In this document: piece by piece, positions 13,526 through 25,887 of the stretch
Layout of the letters: every line of letters starts with the position of its first letter
Position numbering within the stretch: the stretch's first letter is position 1
Source: Macquaria australasica
Lineage: Eukaryota; Chordata; Actinopteri; Centrarchiformes; Percichthyidae
Assembly: GCA_005408345.1 (NCBI GenBank)
Contig: SEMN01000015.1
Span: forward strand, 2,702,001 to 2,766,000
Length of the DNA: 64,000 bases
Reading direction: 5' to 3'
Program-made: the position numbers and the translations under genes
The notes under the pieces: generated by a model
What the model was told of the DNA's origin: nothing
The model's input: only the letters and a program-made list of their open reading frames with translations
Database searches by the model: none

Positions 13526-15232
13526 ACAGGCTGTTTCCAAGTGGTCATGAGGCCGTTCTCACAACACAACTCAGATAACAGCCACGAGTAAGACACGTAT
13601 TCCTACAGGACATCCAAATATGGCTCATTTCACAGTCACTGCATTATTAAAAGAGGACAATAATTAAAAACTATTTGTTTTGCAACATGTACTGAGATCT
13701 GTAAGCTATATTTCATGCGTCTGATATCCTTTCAGTAAACTGTTTAATCAACTGTCTGGACAAAAGCCAACCAGCAGAAAACTAACAAGGTTATTTTGAT
13801 TTTAGTCAGCAAACATCCACTCAAACCAGATGGAGCTATAGCAGCTAGACCAATCAGCAAGCTATGAGCACAGGTTTATAAAGATTGCAAGACTCATTTC
13901 TTAACACAACTGGTAAACCTTGTGAACAATTTTGTTTAAATAAGACATACACAAATCATGATTCTACAATGAGCAAATGTATGACTGATTATTTATCCAA
14001 TACTTGAATGAAGCACTTGTCCAGGCCATGTTTACCCAAAAACAGGTGTATTATCTGCAAACATTACATCCACCTCGTCCGTGATACGATTCCATGAATG
14101 GAAATACCCACCACACATCTTTTACATCTGATATATTTAGCATTTAGGTTGTGAGCGTATAGTCTGTGTGACACAAAAACCTACTTCCCTGGTTCATAAG
14201 TGTTAAATATTTTAAATTACTCCATATGAGCTGAGCAGAAAGACGGAGGAAGACATGACTGAGAACTGGAGGCAGAGTACCGAGTCTCAGAGTAAAAGCA
14301 CAAAATATAGAGACTAAAGATTTTCTTCTCAGATACACAGTTTTGTTTAGATGAAACAGGCTACAAAAATATGCTGCATGTTGTGAAACTAATTGCATAT
14401 TCATAGGAAAAGTACAAAGACTCAGAAACAAAATTGTGTTTTGGTTCTCTTCTATGGTTAAATAATGGAGACAAAGATCCAGCTAAACTGACTGGAGATG
14501 ATAAAGATAGGTGACCAGGCTGATCCCACTGATGTCCATTTAAGTAACCTACTAGTCTTCGGGATGCAGAACTACCTAACCTTATTACAGCCACTATCAA
14601 TGGGCTACCATGGACAGCAACACTTCAAGTGACTAAACATAGGAGAGCAGGCCGATGAAGATGGCCGTGCAGTGTACAAATGATTGTACAGCACAACAGA
14701 AGCACATGCCAAAGCTTTACTCACCATTAACTAATGTCTGTGTTGAACCGTCACAGTATAATCATTACAGCACTCCTAGGGCCTCTTTCAAAGGGCACGC
14801 AGCTGCCCACGCCTCTGGGTGAAGCATGGCTCCTCGATATTTAGAGATGGACATGTTCACGGTGTGTGGAGTGTGGAAAACACATTTTCACAGGAGGCAG
14901 AAGAGGCACCGAAAGTTGGGCCACGTTTGAATGCAATAAAGGCTGGGGCAGCAGCTGCTGGTGCCGCGCAGTACATTAAGCTACAAAAATAATGGCAGGG
15001 GAAATCATTTGCAGCAGATGCCTTGACTAACTAACATTAACTATCCTAACTCGCGTTTGTCCCTGTGCACTCACAAACGCTTTCCACCTTTCTGTGAACG
15101 GACTGGCTAACGCTGTTGGTTCGGTTTGATGTCCCACACCAACCCGGACAGGTGTTAGCAACAGGCAGCCGGTTCACGGTATGCTAACAGTTAGCCACTG
15201 ATGTACTTCATTCACCTCTGGCCTCCGCTGAT

Positions 15233-15910
15233 TCAAAATTAAAAAGTCATAATTATTAGATAAAAAGTCATAATTATTAGATAAAAAGTCGAAATTATGA
15301 GATAAAAAGTCATAATTATGAGATAAAAAGTCGAAATTATGAGATAAAAAAAGTCAAAATTATGAGATAAAAAAGTCGAAATTATGAAATAAAAAAGTTT
15401 TTATCTCATAATTATGACTTTTTATCTCAGTTTTTACTTTTTTATCTCATAATTATGACTTTTTATCTAATAGTTTTGACTTTTTATCTCATAATTATGA
15501 CTTTTTTATCTCATAATTTCAAAAGTCAAAATTATGAGATAAAAAAGTCGAAATTATGAAATAAAAAAGTTTTTATCTCATAATTATGACTTTTTATCTC
15601 AGTTTTTACTTTTTTATCTCATAATTATGACTTTTTATCTAATAGTTTTGACTTTTTATCTCATAATTATGACTTTTTTATCTCATAATTTCAAAAGTCA
15701 AAATTATGAGATAAAAAAGTCGAAATTATGAAATAAAAAAGTTTTTATCTCATAATTATGACTTTTTATCTCAGTTTTTACTTTTTTATCTCATAATTAT
15801 GACTTTTTTATCTCATAATTTCGACTTTTTATCTCATAATTATGACTTTTTATCTAATAGTTTTGACTTTTTATCTCATAATTTTTGCTTTTTATCTCAT
15901 AATGTTTTTC
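15233..15910. repeat. Palindromic 21-bp satellite with 172-bp higher-order unit
   Basis: This tract is built from a 21-bp unit (roughly ataaaaagtcataattatgag) present in both orientations. After an opening run of forward units, blocks of forward units face blocks of reverse units, so each block could fold into a long AT-rich hairpin or cruciform. A marker string, gtcgaaattatgaaataaa, recurs at about 15375, 15547 and 15719, exactly 172 bp apart, giving three copies of a higher-order unit. The tract ends in a poly-T run. The single unit is itself nearly palindromic around ataattat. A spurious open frame at 15799-16005 simply translates the repeat. It lies about 3.3 kb inside the putative MCTP1 intron 1. 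Confidence 0.95.
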
Positions 15911-17454
15911 ATCTTTTTTTTTTTTTACTGGCGGAAATGGTCTTCCATAGGCCTCCGCAGTTGTGGTGTAGACTAACTCACGAGAAAAAACATTTTCTAA
16001 TGTAAATGTTTGCTGTTAGCTAATTAAGCTAATTAATTCAGGAGTGTAGTTTGTATTCGGTTCTTGGCCGCGGTGAAGTTAGTTTTAAGTTGGATACTGG
16101 ACAGACAGTCACTCCGGATCCAGCGGACCATTACGCAGTTTCACCCAGAGTTAGCTCATCTCCCATGCCTCGCGCTTAACCGCTGGGGGTTGATTTAGGA
16201 ATCATCAATAAATTACTGTTTAAATTACACAATATACCTTCATGCTGACTAGCCCATATTAGTGAACGTTTTAATTAAAACATGTTAATGTGTAATTCAT
16301 TAACTTTACATAAATATTTTAATCGAAAATAATGGCAGTTTTTTCAATAGCTTCCATGTAATGTGACCCAGTGACTCCAAATCAGTACCAGCTTAATACT
16401 ACTTTGTTGTTGCCATATCTGGGCAGAGTAAAGTGTCTAGTTCAAAAATAAAGCTGCCCCCAGTCAATGTTATTTTAAAGTAATGTTGTAGATGCTTGAC
16501 ACTGGGCTTCTAGCAGGTCAGTCAGGTGGTGATAGAAGGCCAACTCTGACCGAGACTGAAGGTTAAAGAGCGAACCACACCAGAGAAGGACAGGAGTGTG
16601 AAATCGAGAAAGTTTAGCTCAACTGACACAAGCACCGGAGACAATCTGATTCATCAATATGTAGGCCTACTGTATATATTTAAAAAAGGTAACATAGGTG
16701 ACACCAGATTTGAATTAGATGATAATGACCCACTTTGCTTCAGTGAAAACAAGCATGTTTTGAAAAAGATCCAATAAAACCTAAAAATGGAGGAAGAGAC
16801 TAAGATGAGATAAATCCAATAAAAAGTGAAAATTACAATTAGAGAGACAAAATGAGGAAGAACATGATAAATACAGTACCTACACTAACTCCTCTCAAAG
16901 TGAAAGACTGACTGAAAATAGATATATTTTCTATTTCAGCAGGTGCTTTCCCCTGTCATGTTTTACTGTAGCCTTCACACACATACAGAAACACACACTC
17001 ACACGTCTAACTGCACTGGAAGCAGCAAATGTTAAATGTGCTTTTTTCAATAATGAAATTACTTCCAGAACTTGGCATTAATCCCTTCCATCACTTACTT
17101 TCCAGATCAAACTGTGAAATAGCATTTTGCTTATGTTCCATATTTTCTTACTTCATTTATGAAATTGTGGCTTGGAGCTTTACGCTCTCATTTTAGTAAT
17201 GAGAAGTTGTATGCAGTCACCAAATGCTGGATTTGTGGATGACTGTAAAAGTGTGTGACTTTGAGTTATAATCCTTGTTGGGCTTGTAAAGTGTTTAGGC
17301 AGCACATAAGTGCATCGCCAATATGCACATGCAAACAAATGCATCAGCCATTTTTAGCTAGATTATCTGCCTTGTGTGTTGAGATGTTGAGTGTTTATTT
17401 CACCAACTTCATAGTCATATACTTTGTTTTCCCTCAGGTATTAATAAAGCATGT

Positions 17455-17655
17455 CTAATCTCATCTACTCCCTCTTCACTTCCTCTCCCCTCATCTTAAT
17501 CTTCTCTTATCGCACATCACATCATCACCTCTCATCTCATTTGACCTCATGCCATTCCCTCATCACCCTTCATTACCTCTAACCCCGTCTGATCTGTCTT
17601 CATCACCTTTATTTCCTCTCATCGCCCATCATCTCATGACATCTTTTCTTCATTT
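17455..17655. repeat. Degenerate CTCATC-rich low-complexity tract
   Basis: This is about 200 bp of pyrimidine-rich sequence in which cctcatc, catcac and ctcatct words recur irregularly. It looks like a decayed minisatellite. No coding potential is evident. Confidence 0.6.
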
Positions 17656-18716
17656 CTATGAATCTATTAAACATAATAGATGAGGATCATACTGTATATC
17701 TTGCATCTGTGATTGTACATGCACATAGTCAAGCTAACAACAAATGACTCTATCACTGTACTATAACCTGAGAAGATGATGCTGTAGTGTTTACCACTGC
17801 TGCCCTCTTTCCAGCTATGTGAAAAATCCAACAAATGAACAACAGAAGCTTGGATAAACATGGCAACAACAGGAGGTAACTAATAGCTCACGCTGAATGC
17901 TAAAACTTTATTTGGCAAAGTGCGATCTCTCTGTGTATTATGTAACTGACCTGGTAAGTGCTGTGATGAAGCTGCAAGATCAATTTCAATGAAGTCATTG
18001 ATACTTGCTTTCTTTTGCCTCTTCAGCTGAGTGCACTGCACTTCTCCCAGAGATTTAATGGATAAGGGATCTTTGGCGCCAAATTTCAGTGGGGTGAAGT
18101 GTACTTATATGCTAAATCACTTTTAGACAGCGATCTGGATGATGCTCAGAAGCAGGTCTGGAGCACTTCAAGAGTGGTGAGATGAAAAGCTTTGCAATAA
18201 CTGCTGCCACTGAAACAGAATGTGCTTATGGGCATTCCCACACATTCCCGTTTTATTTCTAGCAACAGTACTATTAAATATCAGAACAGTCTGTCTGAAA
18301 TGACATGACCTACTGTAGGACTAGTGAATTGGACTACTATCAGGGGACAAGGTGTGGGTCCAGACACGACCTTAAAGATTTTTTACTTAATTATTACTCT
18401 CATCAGACAGTGTTTTCCATATTATTTGACTAAGACTAAAACTAAAACTTTCAAGTTTTCTCTCAGACTTTTAGGGCTGTATTCCATTTTTGTGAATGTA
18501 GCCTTCACAACTAGCCTGCTCTACTGACATATCCCTTTGATGCTGTCTCTTCTATAGGGCACACTGACTCAGCATGTTGACTTGTGTGGGAAAATGGCCA
18601 TCAGTCTCCAACACTGCTGCTGGCATGCCTGATAATAACCATTTGCCAACTGGCCACTTATCATGAAAAGGAAAGGCATGATGAACCCTTGAGCGTGCAT
18701 GGGCCTCTTGCAGCCT

Positions 18717-18754
18717 CTGTCTACAGGCAAGGTACTGCCCTTGCCTGTAGACAG
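18717..18754. repeat. Perfect 15-bp inverted repeat with 8-bp loop
   Basis: The arms ctgtctacaggcaag (18717-18731) and cttgcctgtagacag (18740-18754) are exact reverse complements separated by 8 bp. The sequence could form a stem-loop in DNA or RNA. It lies in presumed MCTP1 intron 1. Confidence 0.85.
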
Positions 18755-19249
18755 TGTACTGACACTGTGACAGATGGACCGTGAAGCTAGGGGACAATCC
18801 CTATAGCCTACTGGAAGGAAATGATGTGAGCAGGCAAAAGGAGGCTTCTATTAATGACATCAGAGGACGTAGCATGTGTAGAAATCCTATCAGGGAGCCT
18901 TTAATTGAAATAACCTTATATGCAGCCTGGGTGTGTGTGTGTGTGACGGTGACTTGATACCAAACCAAGCAGTCTGTGACGTAAGCTTGTTTGTGATGAT
19001 CACACTGGCATTGGTTGTAGTCATCTGGCCCATACAGCCCTATAAGCTACAGGACAGAGTAAAGAAAGCAGTGGACTGGCAAATCGATGAGTGCATCACA
19101 TGATACGAGCAGTGAGCACGTCGCAGCACCACCATCATGAAACTTGTCTCCTTTATTTAATTTCCAGAGCAATGTAGCTTATCCCAGCCCGCCTCCTTAT
19201 GGATTTTAATTTTTGCAATAGCCTTACTTGGTAGTAACAGATAATTTAC

Positions 19250-19820
19250 CTGATGCGTGTTTTGCCACATGCTCTTTACTCACAGAATCACTTGCGTTTT
19301 TACGCAGCTGCTCGTCCTCTCCCACCACCGCGGCCGGGTCCACCACCAGTTTCTCGAAGCACGCCGAGCCGAGAGAGGAGCTCTTCTGCTGGTACATGAT
19401 CAGCTGGGACACAGGGAGTTTGGGGCTTCCGTGCGCCGTCAGCTCGGGTTTGCTCCCCGTGGCTCCAGAAGCTGCGCCAAGGGGCTGCAGCAGGGGCTGC
19501 CCGTCGCTGCTGGTGCCCGGGACCGCGTCGCTTCCATGGGACTTTTTATCTCCTTCAAAAGGCGCCGGCGTAGAGCAGCACAGATTCGGCTGAGATGACG
19601 AAAACACGCGGTCCAACTGTTTCTTTTTCCTCTTAAACATCCATAACCCCGATTCCTTTTTGCTGCCCTCCGCGCCCCCGGCACCCCGACGCTCCGATCC
19701 CAGTTTAGGACTAAGCCATGGCTTGGTTTTCTCCTGGAAATTCTTCCACATCCTCCGCTGGTAGGACAGAGACTCTTGTCCCTTGGCGGTGCTCTCGTCC
19801 TTAGGTGATTTTTGCTCCAT
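19250..19820 (-). CDS. mctp1: MCTP1, first coding exon (N-terminal part only)
   Basis: This is the first coding exon of multiple C2 and transmembrane domain protein 1, an endoplasmic reticulum/endosome-associated calcium-binding protein with three C2 domains and two membrane segments near the C-terminus. The exon encodes 190 residues plus one base and ends at a GTAAAT donor (19249 downward). Recognition rests on segments remembered from the human N-terminus: MWKNFQ, the block KKQLDRVFSSSQPNLCCS (human KKRKQVLDRVFSSSQPNLCCS), and YQQKSSSLGSACFEKL (human HQKSSSLPGTACLEQL). The start MEQKSPKD is chosen because the human protein also begins shortly before the W-K-N motif; an in-frame ATG 11 codons upstream is the alternative. 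The C2 domains are encoded further left and were not found in this window, so intron 1 is at least about 19 kb. FAM81B starts 3.3 kb away, head to head. Confidence 0.9.
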
Positions 19821-19829
19821 GGTGCCTGT

Positions 19830-22800
19830 GCAGCAGCCAGCCAGCCTGAGCACACACTGAATAGTGGAAGGATGTCACAGTTGGGCTGCTGCAGCTCGGG
19901 AGCACTTCCACTGATGATCAGTTCAGAGCGCCAACAAGGAGACGCACAGTGTGATGATGAAGGGGGTGTTAGTCTCCCAACGAACCTTGCAGAATGCCTA
20001 TGCAGGCAGCACTGTAAATTTTATGCCACACACCGTGCAGCGCGGACGGCAAGCAATAGCCTAATCTATTGAAGATTTATCTCACCTCAGTGGTGAAGTT
20101 GGAGCACATGCAAGATTGACTTCTGCAAGTCAATCTGCAAGATTACTGCTTGGTAAATGCTGCGCTTGGTTGTTGACGGTCTTTGCGTCCCTGCTCTGTC
20201 CACTGTGCTTTAGGATTAGTCAAACTTCCCTATTAATTGTTATATTCAAATGAAGGACGAAGACTGCACCGCGCCTCCTTCTGGCCAACCATGTCATTTG
20301 ACTGGTGATTGCATAACGCAACCCTACAATGCCTGGAGATGTTTATAATTCAACAGTGGATCCCCCGAGTTTATGTCTCTGCAGTTTGATATGTGTTGTT
20401 TGTGCATAGTGATTTACAGCCACTACAGTCACTCTGTCAAAGCAGTGACCTTGGTAAATCTAGAGCTGAGAGTGAGTCTGAAACCTTAGAGGTTTTAAAG
20501 ACTTGTCCTCTTTTGTAACATGTGGATGTTCCTGCACTGTAGCCACATCTGGATATGTTCTCCCCATCAGATACTAGGTCAGGCTTCAGTGAATGTTATC
20601 ACCCACATGCAGCAGCGAGCAGGCAGCGCTGAACAGCCTCTTCTCTTTTTAGATGCTGTGCTGTGTGTATAATAACTCATTACGTCTTAGCCCTCTGGCC
20701 CTTGTTTCAGTGCTGGACTGTTCCATCCCCCTGGTTAACACTGTGCCCACTTTCACATAAACAAACAGAGAGAGACAATAATTACACAAATGAATACCTC
20801 TGTCCATCCAACTCTCTGCACACACACGTAAGAGGTCACAGAATGACCTTTTATCTGCAAACAGGGCTAATGAAATTTTACTTTGAGCAAGAAAATTACA
20901 AAGGATGAACTTCATCCCACTAAACAGAGAGGAACTGAGAGTCCAAGTCCTTGTACTCTGCTTGCATGGACATTTATTCATGTGAGACACGGTGATAATG
21001 ACAATGGCATCACTTAGGAGTGATGATGAAGGTGATGAAGAGCCTTCTGTTGCGAGCTCTTGGCCATGACCCTCGAATAATGAGAAAATGATAATCAGCC
21101 TTCAGTTGTGTGTGGTGATTTATGGCAACATTGACTTCTATGGAAGAGGGTTTCATACAACTTCTGTAACCTTAAGTGTTTTCTGACATATAGACACATC
21201 AATGAGCAGTCTGGATGAATGTCAAACATTGGACGAGAAGCCAATAACGAGTTTTGTTGGAACTTGGGATCACTTTGCTTATCTCATCCATCCTACAAAA
21301 TAAACACTTTAATTACAACCAGGAGGGCACTGGCAGCAACACAGACAACGGCCCTGAACCCCTCTGTCAGTTAAGTAGATGGAGATGTCAGCCAAACAAT
21401 TCCTTTCAGCTAACATCATCTTTTCTATTGGGCTAACGTGGATAACTGATGAGTCTGCAGTGAGCAGGCCTTTCCTCTTAATGATTCTGATCCTGTTGAT
21501 AGTGGCTCTGCACGCACACACCTGCAACACAGACACTTAAAAACTCAGAATCATGTTCTTCCACTGACTGCAATTAGATATTATTCAGTGGCACTACTAA
21601 AAGAACTTGACTTGCGCTGTATGATAATGTGGGTTAGGTCTTGGTTAAGTGAAACATGAGGAGGCCATTTTCACTCTAGGTGTTGAATCATGTTTGTAAT
21701 TCATTCAGTCAGAGAAAAGCTGGATGTTCAATGAATAGCTAGTTATATTGTGTGCAGTGAAACAGCAGAGGGATGGCATGCGGAGCTGATGCCTTTAATG
21801 ATTTGTCCAATATTCCCTTACTGCCAGTGCCCAGCTCAAATAATCACATATTCTTTGTCCAGCCTCAGCCTGCTTCAGCCTGGTACAACCTCTTAGTACT
21901 GACCAATGAACAGCTACACTGAAGTCATTTAAAGCCTAATGCTTGACTCAAATACCTTTAGAATTGTTTTTTTAAGGGTCCTTCATTCTTGTTTTTCGCC
22001 TTGAAATGTTCCTAATGAGTCTGAGATTTAGCGTATCTATGTAAATGGCTACTATGGGCCATGTACAGCAGGATAGAACAAATTCAGCTGTTCTGTGGGC
22101 AAACAGAAACGTTTTGGTTTGTTATAGTTTGTTATTGATTTGAATGTGGATTAAAAATATTTGTTGGAATTTTAATGAAATGCTAATATGCTCCTTAAGC
22201 AATAACTTTGTAACGTTTGTAACCTTTAACTAGCCACATTGAGTCACATTAGAAGGACCACCCCAGGAGGGCTTGGTTGCTATGCTTGATAGACAAATGC
22301 AACAGACCCGTAATTAATGAAAACTTTAAACCATTAATGATTGTGGTATTTATTAATTTACCACGATTAAGCTAACTCCAGTGCAATAAGACACCAAATG
22401 AAACCCAAATGTTGGAAGAAAAGATCATTTAACAGCTTATTATATATCAGAGAAAAGAGATATTAGTGAAGTGAAGAACTGACGTAAGTCAGTGTTTTTA
22501 GATTTTTGTATCTGCAAAGTAATCAATCATCCAGGTCACAGAATATCTAGAAGGAATAACTCAAAGACAGCAGGACTCTTTACTTGCCTTTGACAAACAA
22601 GTGCAGTTGCCTTTTGAGTGAGGTGTGTTTTGAGAGCTGTTGCCTTGAGAATTTGCAATTTTGTGGACTGGTCACTTAGTCAGCTACGTACTTAGAGTTT
22701 AAGTTAAAATAATGTTCACACTCGATGTTCTGGTTTGCTGAGTTAAGCTGCTTCACCAAGTATACAATGCGTAATTCTTGCATTACTTTGTTGACAAAGT

Positions 22801-23140
22801 CACACTGGCAGGCAGGCAGGCAGGCGCACCCCTCTCAAGGAAACCACAGTTACCAAGTGACAACACAAACACATGAACTCAAGAGCCAGCTGAGCCAGCT
22901 GAAAAGCACAGGCCTGTGAGTATTCTGAAATGTAAAAATTTGCGAAAATTACTGCTTAACATATTGTTGTTAAACATATTATATTGCATTATATGGCTCT
23001 TGTTATGCCCAGAGAGGCAAAATGTTCTGTTGATTTTAACAATGAACTGACAGAGCAATAAGGTTAACAGAGCAGATTAGAAACACAATTGAGTAAAAAC
23101 TACTGTATATCACACCAAAATATGTAATATGTGTTTTTCT
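19830..23140. other. Head-to-head intergenic region MCTP1 / FAM81B
   Basis: These 3.3 kb separate two divergently oriented genes. No protein-coding exon was recognised. A possible untranslated FAM81B exon ends at a gtgagt donor at 22917; it cannot be joined in frame as coding. A (GGCA)n run lies at 22808-22827. Confidence 0.5.
22808..22827. repeat. (GGCA)n short tandem repeat
   Basis: About five copies of a GGCA/CAGG tetranucleotide lie upstream of FAM81B. Confidence 0.85.
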
Positions 23141-23155
23141 TTTTAGACAAGAAGA

Positions 23156-25791
23156 ATGTCACTTGAGTCAAAGTTACAGCCCTATCAGAATCCCACCAGG
23201 TAACTTGTTTTATGAAATTACTGTATTTTATATTTCTATTCATTTTAACCATCAAAACTATTACTGTACCTTCATATGTTTCGCCTTCCTTAGTTCCTGT
23301 GGGTCACTAAGGTAGGTAAGTTCAACACCCCCCCCCCCGCTGATGGGATGGAATTACGTTTGGGAACCACCAGCGACCTTTCTAACACCGCTGTGAATCA
23401 CATTGATCAAATTAATCCTTGATCCACAGTAGCATCAGGACATTAAGTTAATGAGAGATCTGGTTTGAGGATGACCTGAGGGTATGAAAACCAGTGCACA
23501 TCATCTCACTCCACCGTCATTATTCTTCTGGGTGGATGAATGCTTCATTGAATTATACTGTAGAATTCCCGAGTGTATTGCTGTGCCTCCAAAGTTAACT
23601 TGACTTTTCATGATTTGCGACACACATCCCTAAATTACCAAAATCAATAATAAAGAGTGAGTCAAAGCTTGTTATTCTGTCTCTGTTTACTTCCTGATTA
23701 AGGCCTGATGTCTTGGACTGTCGTCTGAGCGGTCAGGAGAGGACACTGGCTGTGCTGCTGGAGCAGGCTTTCAGGATCAAAGAAGAGGTGGCAGCAGGTC
23801 TGCAGTCCACTCAGGGCTCCGTCCAGGTTGAGGCACTTTCCCGCAAGCTGCTGGAGAATCACATACTGACCATCACACGCATTGTCAAGCAGCTTAGCAT
23901 GGACATACAGGTATAAAAGTGGATAGATGGTGGATGTTAGTGGGGAGGGTGTTGTTGCGTCCTGCAGCCTTTTTTTATTTTTAAATAAAATAAAGTCATT
24001 GTCCGTCTATGTGGATTCTCTCTTCTCTCTACCTGTCTGGTCTTCTTTTATTGCTCGCTCTTTTACCCGCTTTCCTCTCTTGTCCTCGTCTCTTTTGATG
24101 TGCAGCACACACCCGGACACACACTCATGCCCACAAACTCACAGCTGATTTGATTACACCTGATAGAATGGTGCAGCGTCTGAGCAAAGCCTCCCTGACT
24201 CCTCATCACCATCAGCTCGTGGACATTTTGTCCGTATAAGCAAAAAACGAATGATGTGCACAGTATGTGGTTAAATAAATACTGCCAATTTGACTCATGA
24301 AAATGACAGAGTGTTTTGAGTCATCTTTGACTGAGCAGAGCATCAAGCCCCACTTGAGCACAAAAATGAAATACATAACTTCATCAGTGCATACCAAATG
24401 GGCCATTAACATGATTAGAGGCTGTCATTATCTGACATATTACATGAATGCCTAAGAGCTAATTAATTCCGTACATGAAGAAGTAATAAGCTAAGCTGCG
24501 ACATGAATATGCTGCTAAATCAAATGAAAGGACAGCATTAAAATGAGGAGCAGAAAGAGAATTAACACAATATTATCTATTGCCATCCTTAGTTTTCTGC
24601 CAGGTCCAAACAAACAATTTCATAAACATACTACATGCTTTATTTGTATATTTCCACATCTGTAATTTACTCATTTGTCATTTGTATTTGTCATTTACAT
24701 TAACTTGCTGAGAAGAACATTACCATTCCTTTAATATTAAATAGACAAATACGCTCTCTTTGTTCGGAGCAGGCCCTGGAGAGACAGATTGCCCAGCGGG
24801 ACTCCATCACCTCTGGAACCACAATGGCTGTTCAAAGCCTGGACCAGAAGAACATGGCAGGCATTGGAGACCTGAGAGGAAGAGTAGCCAGGTATGCACA
24901 CCAGGCCTGTATTCAAACACTGAGGTACAAACTGTTAACAAATACGACAGTGTAGTGACTGCCAAGTGTTAACAGATTAAAACTTTCCTCCAAAGCATTA
25001 TTTGGAGGAATTGTACAATTATTTAGACCCAGGTCTGATGCACAAGTGATTTGACTGATTAACTTTACTTGCCGATATCCCACTTGTTCTTCTCTCCCTC
25101 TAATGAAGTGAAATTGTGCCCTGCATCCTGTCTGGCAGCTCTCCACAGTCTCACAACTTCCAATCCACCGTGGCATCGCCTCTGACACTCTCGCAGAGAC
25201 GCACACATGCACACGTTAATTATTTCGTTCTCACCAGAGTGAAGTTTCGAGGTCCTCTAGATGCTGATTAGCACTTGCTCATTATTTTGTGTCTGTGCAG
25301 ATTGCATTTATTAGATCCTTAACAGGACTTGCATTAGCAGTGGTGTTTTTTGCTGTGTACCTAGCTAGGCTGAATTCTTTTGAACATCCCTGGCAATCAT
25401 TGGTCAGTACATCTGAGATCATGTAAATTATCATCAGACAGTAGATCAAAGATGTTGTTTCACAGCAGGCCTGCCTCCTCCAAGGTGCTTAAGAGGTCAG
25501 CGGTGAGACGGGATATTGCCTATTAATCAACAAACAGTTGATTTATGTTCCAATAAAAGCTGTAGAAAAACTTCACCCACTCAGTCTAATGACCTCTTGT
25601 ACGTTAGTCATAAATAATCAAGTAAGTTAAGGGCCAGTGGTTTTTGATAAACTGTATTGTTATGTGAAGCCCTTTACAGAAGCGCTGTAGTGGTCTGCAG
25701 GGAAATAACCCAAATTTCACACTGGGCATCTCCACAATTAGCTGCTGGATTTGGTTGTTGAGCTTACATTGTATTACATCACATATATATT

Positions 25792-25887
<96 letters not shown>

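Larger units (their letters stand above)
6420..15230. other. Long gene-less stretch, probable MCTP1 intron 1
   Basis: No exon of a recognisable protein was found on either strand. Open frames are short, lack homologues I know, and are not bounded by coherent splice sites. Visible minor structures are a (CA)n tract at 11371-11399, a 24-bp tandem duplication near 13480-13525, and a short partial repeat around a cagagtgtgcaga motif near 7845-7880. Confidence 0.5.
15911..19249. other. MCTP1 intron 1, proximal part; no gene recognised
   Basis: This stretch lies between the palindromic satellite and MCTP1 exon 1. No coding exon was recognised. It contains a CT-rich stretch with repeated ctcatc motifs (about 17455-17655), a perfect 15-bp inverted repeat at 18717-18754, and a short (GT)n run near 18932. 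Confidence 0.5.

Noticed and set aside
15233..15910. CRISPR-like or coding repeat; open frame of FLSHN-type repeats at 15799-16005
   Set aside because: Units are contiguous and inverted, without unique spacers, and the frame is a translation of the satellite. This is eukaryotic simple/satellite DNA.
18552..18797. Overlapping open frames on both strands around the inverted repeat
   Set aside because: Their overlap follows from the inverted repeat. No family resemblance.
1..19249. Further MCTP1 exons on the minus strand
   Set aside because: I looked for the first C2-domain motif region (MYQLDI...SDPYVKFK) in reverse complement and found no convincing match, so exon 2 is placed outside the window.
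19228..19598. Plus-strand frames of 121 and 113 residues opposite MCTP1 exon 1
   Set aside because: They are shadow frames in GC-rich coding sequence. The minus strand carries the conserved MCTP1 motifs.
22725..22919. Frame ending LKSQLSQLKSTGL upstream of FAM81B as coding exon
   Set aside because: Splicing at its gtgagt donor into 23147 puts the conserved FAM81B exon out of frame. Kept only as a possible untranslated exon.
25604..25882. Open frames encoding poly(Cys-Val) or poly(Thr-His) in CA/TG tracts (also 31929, 44795-45166)
   Set aside because: They are artefacts of dinucleotide repeats. Where real exons are included (for example 32010-32211), only the part after the acceptor is coding.
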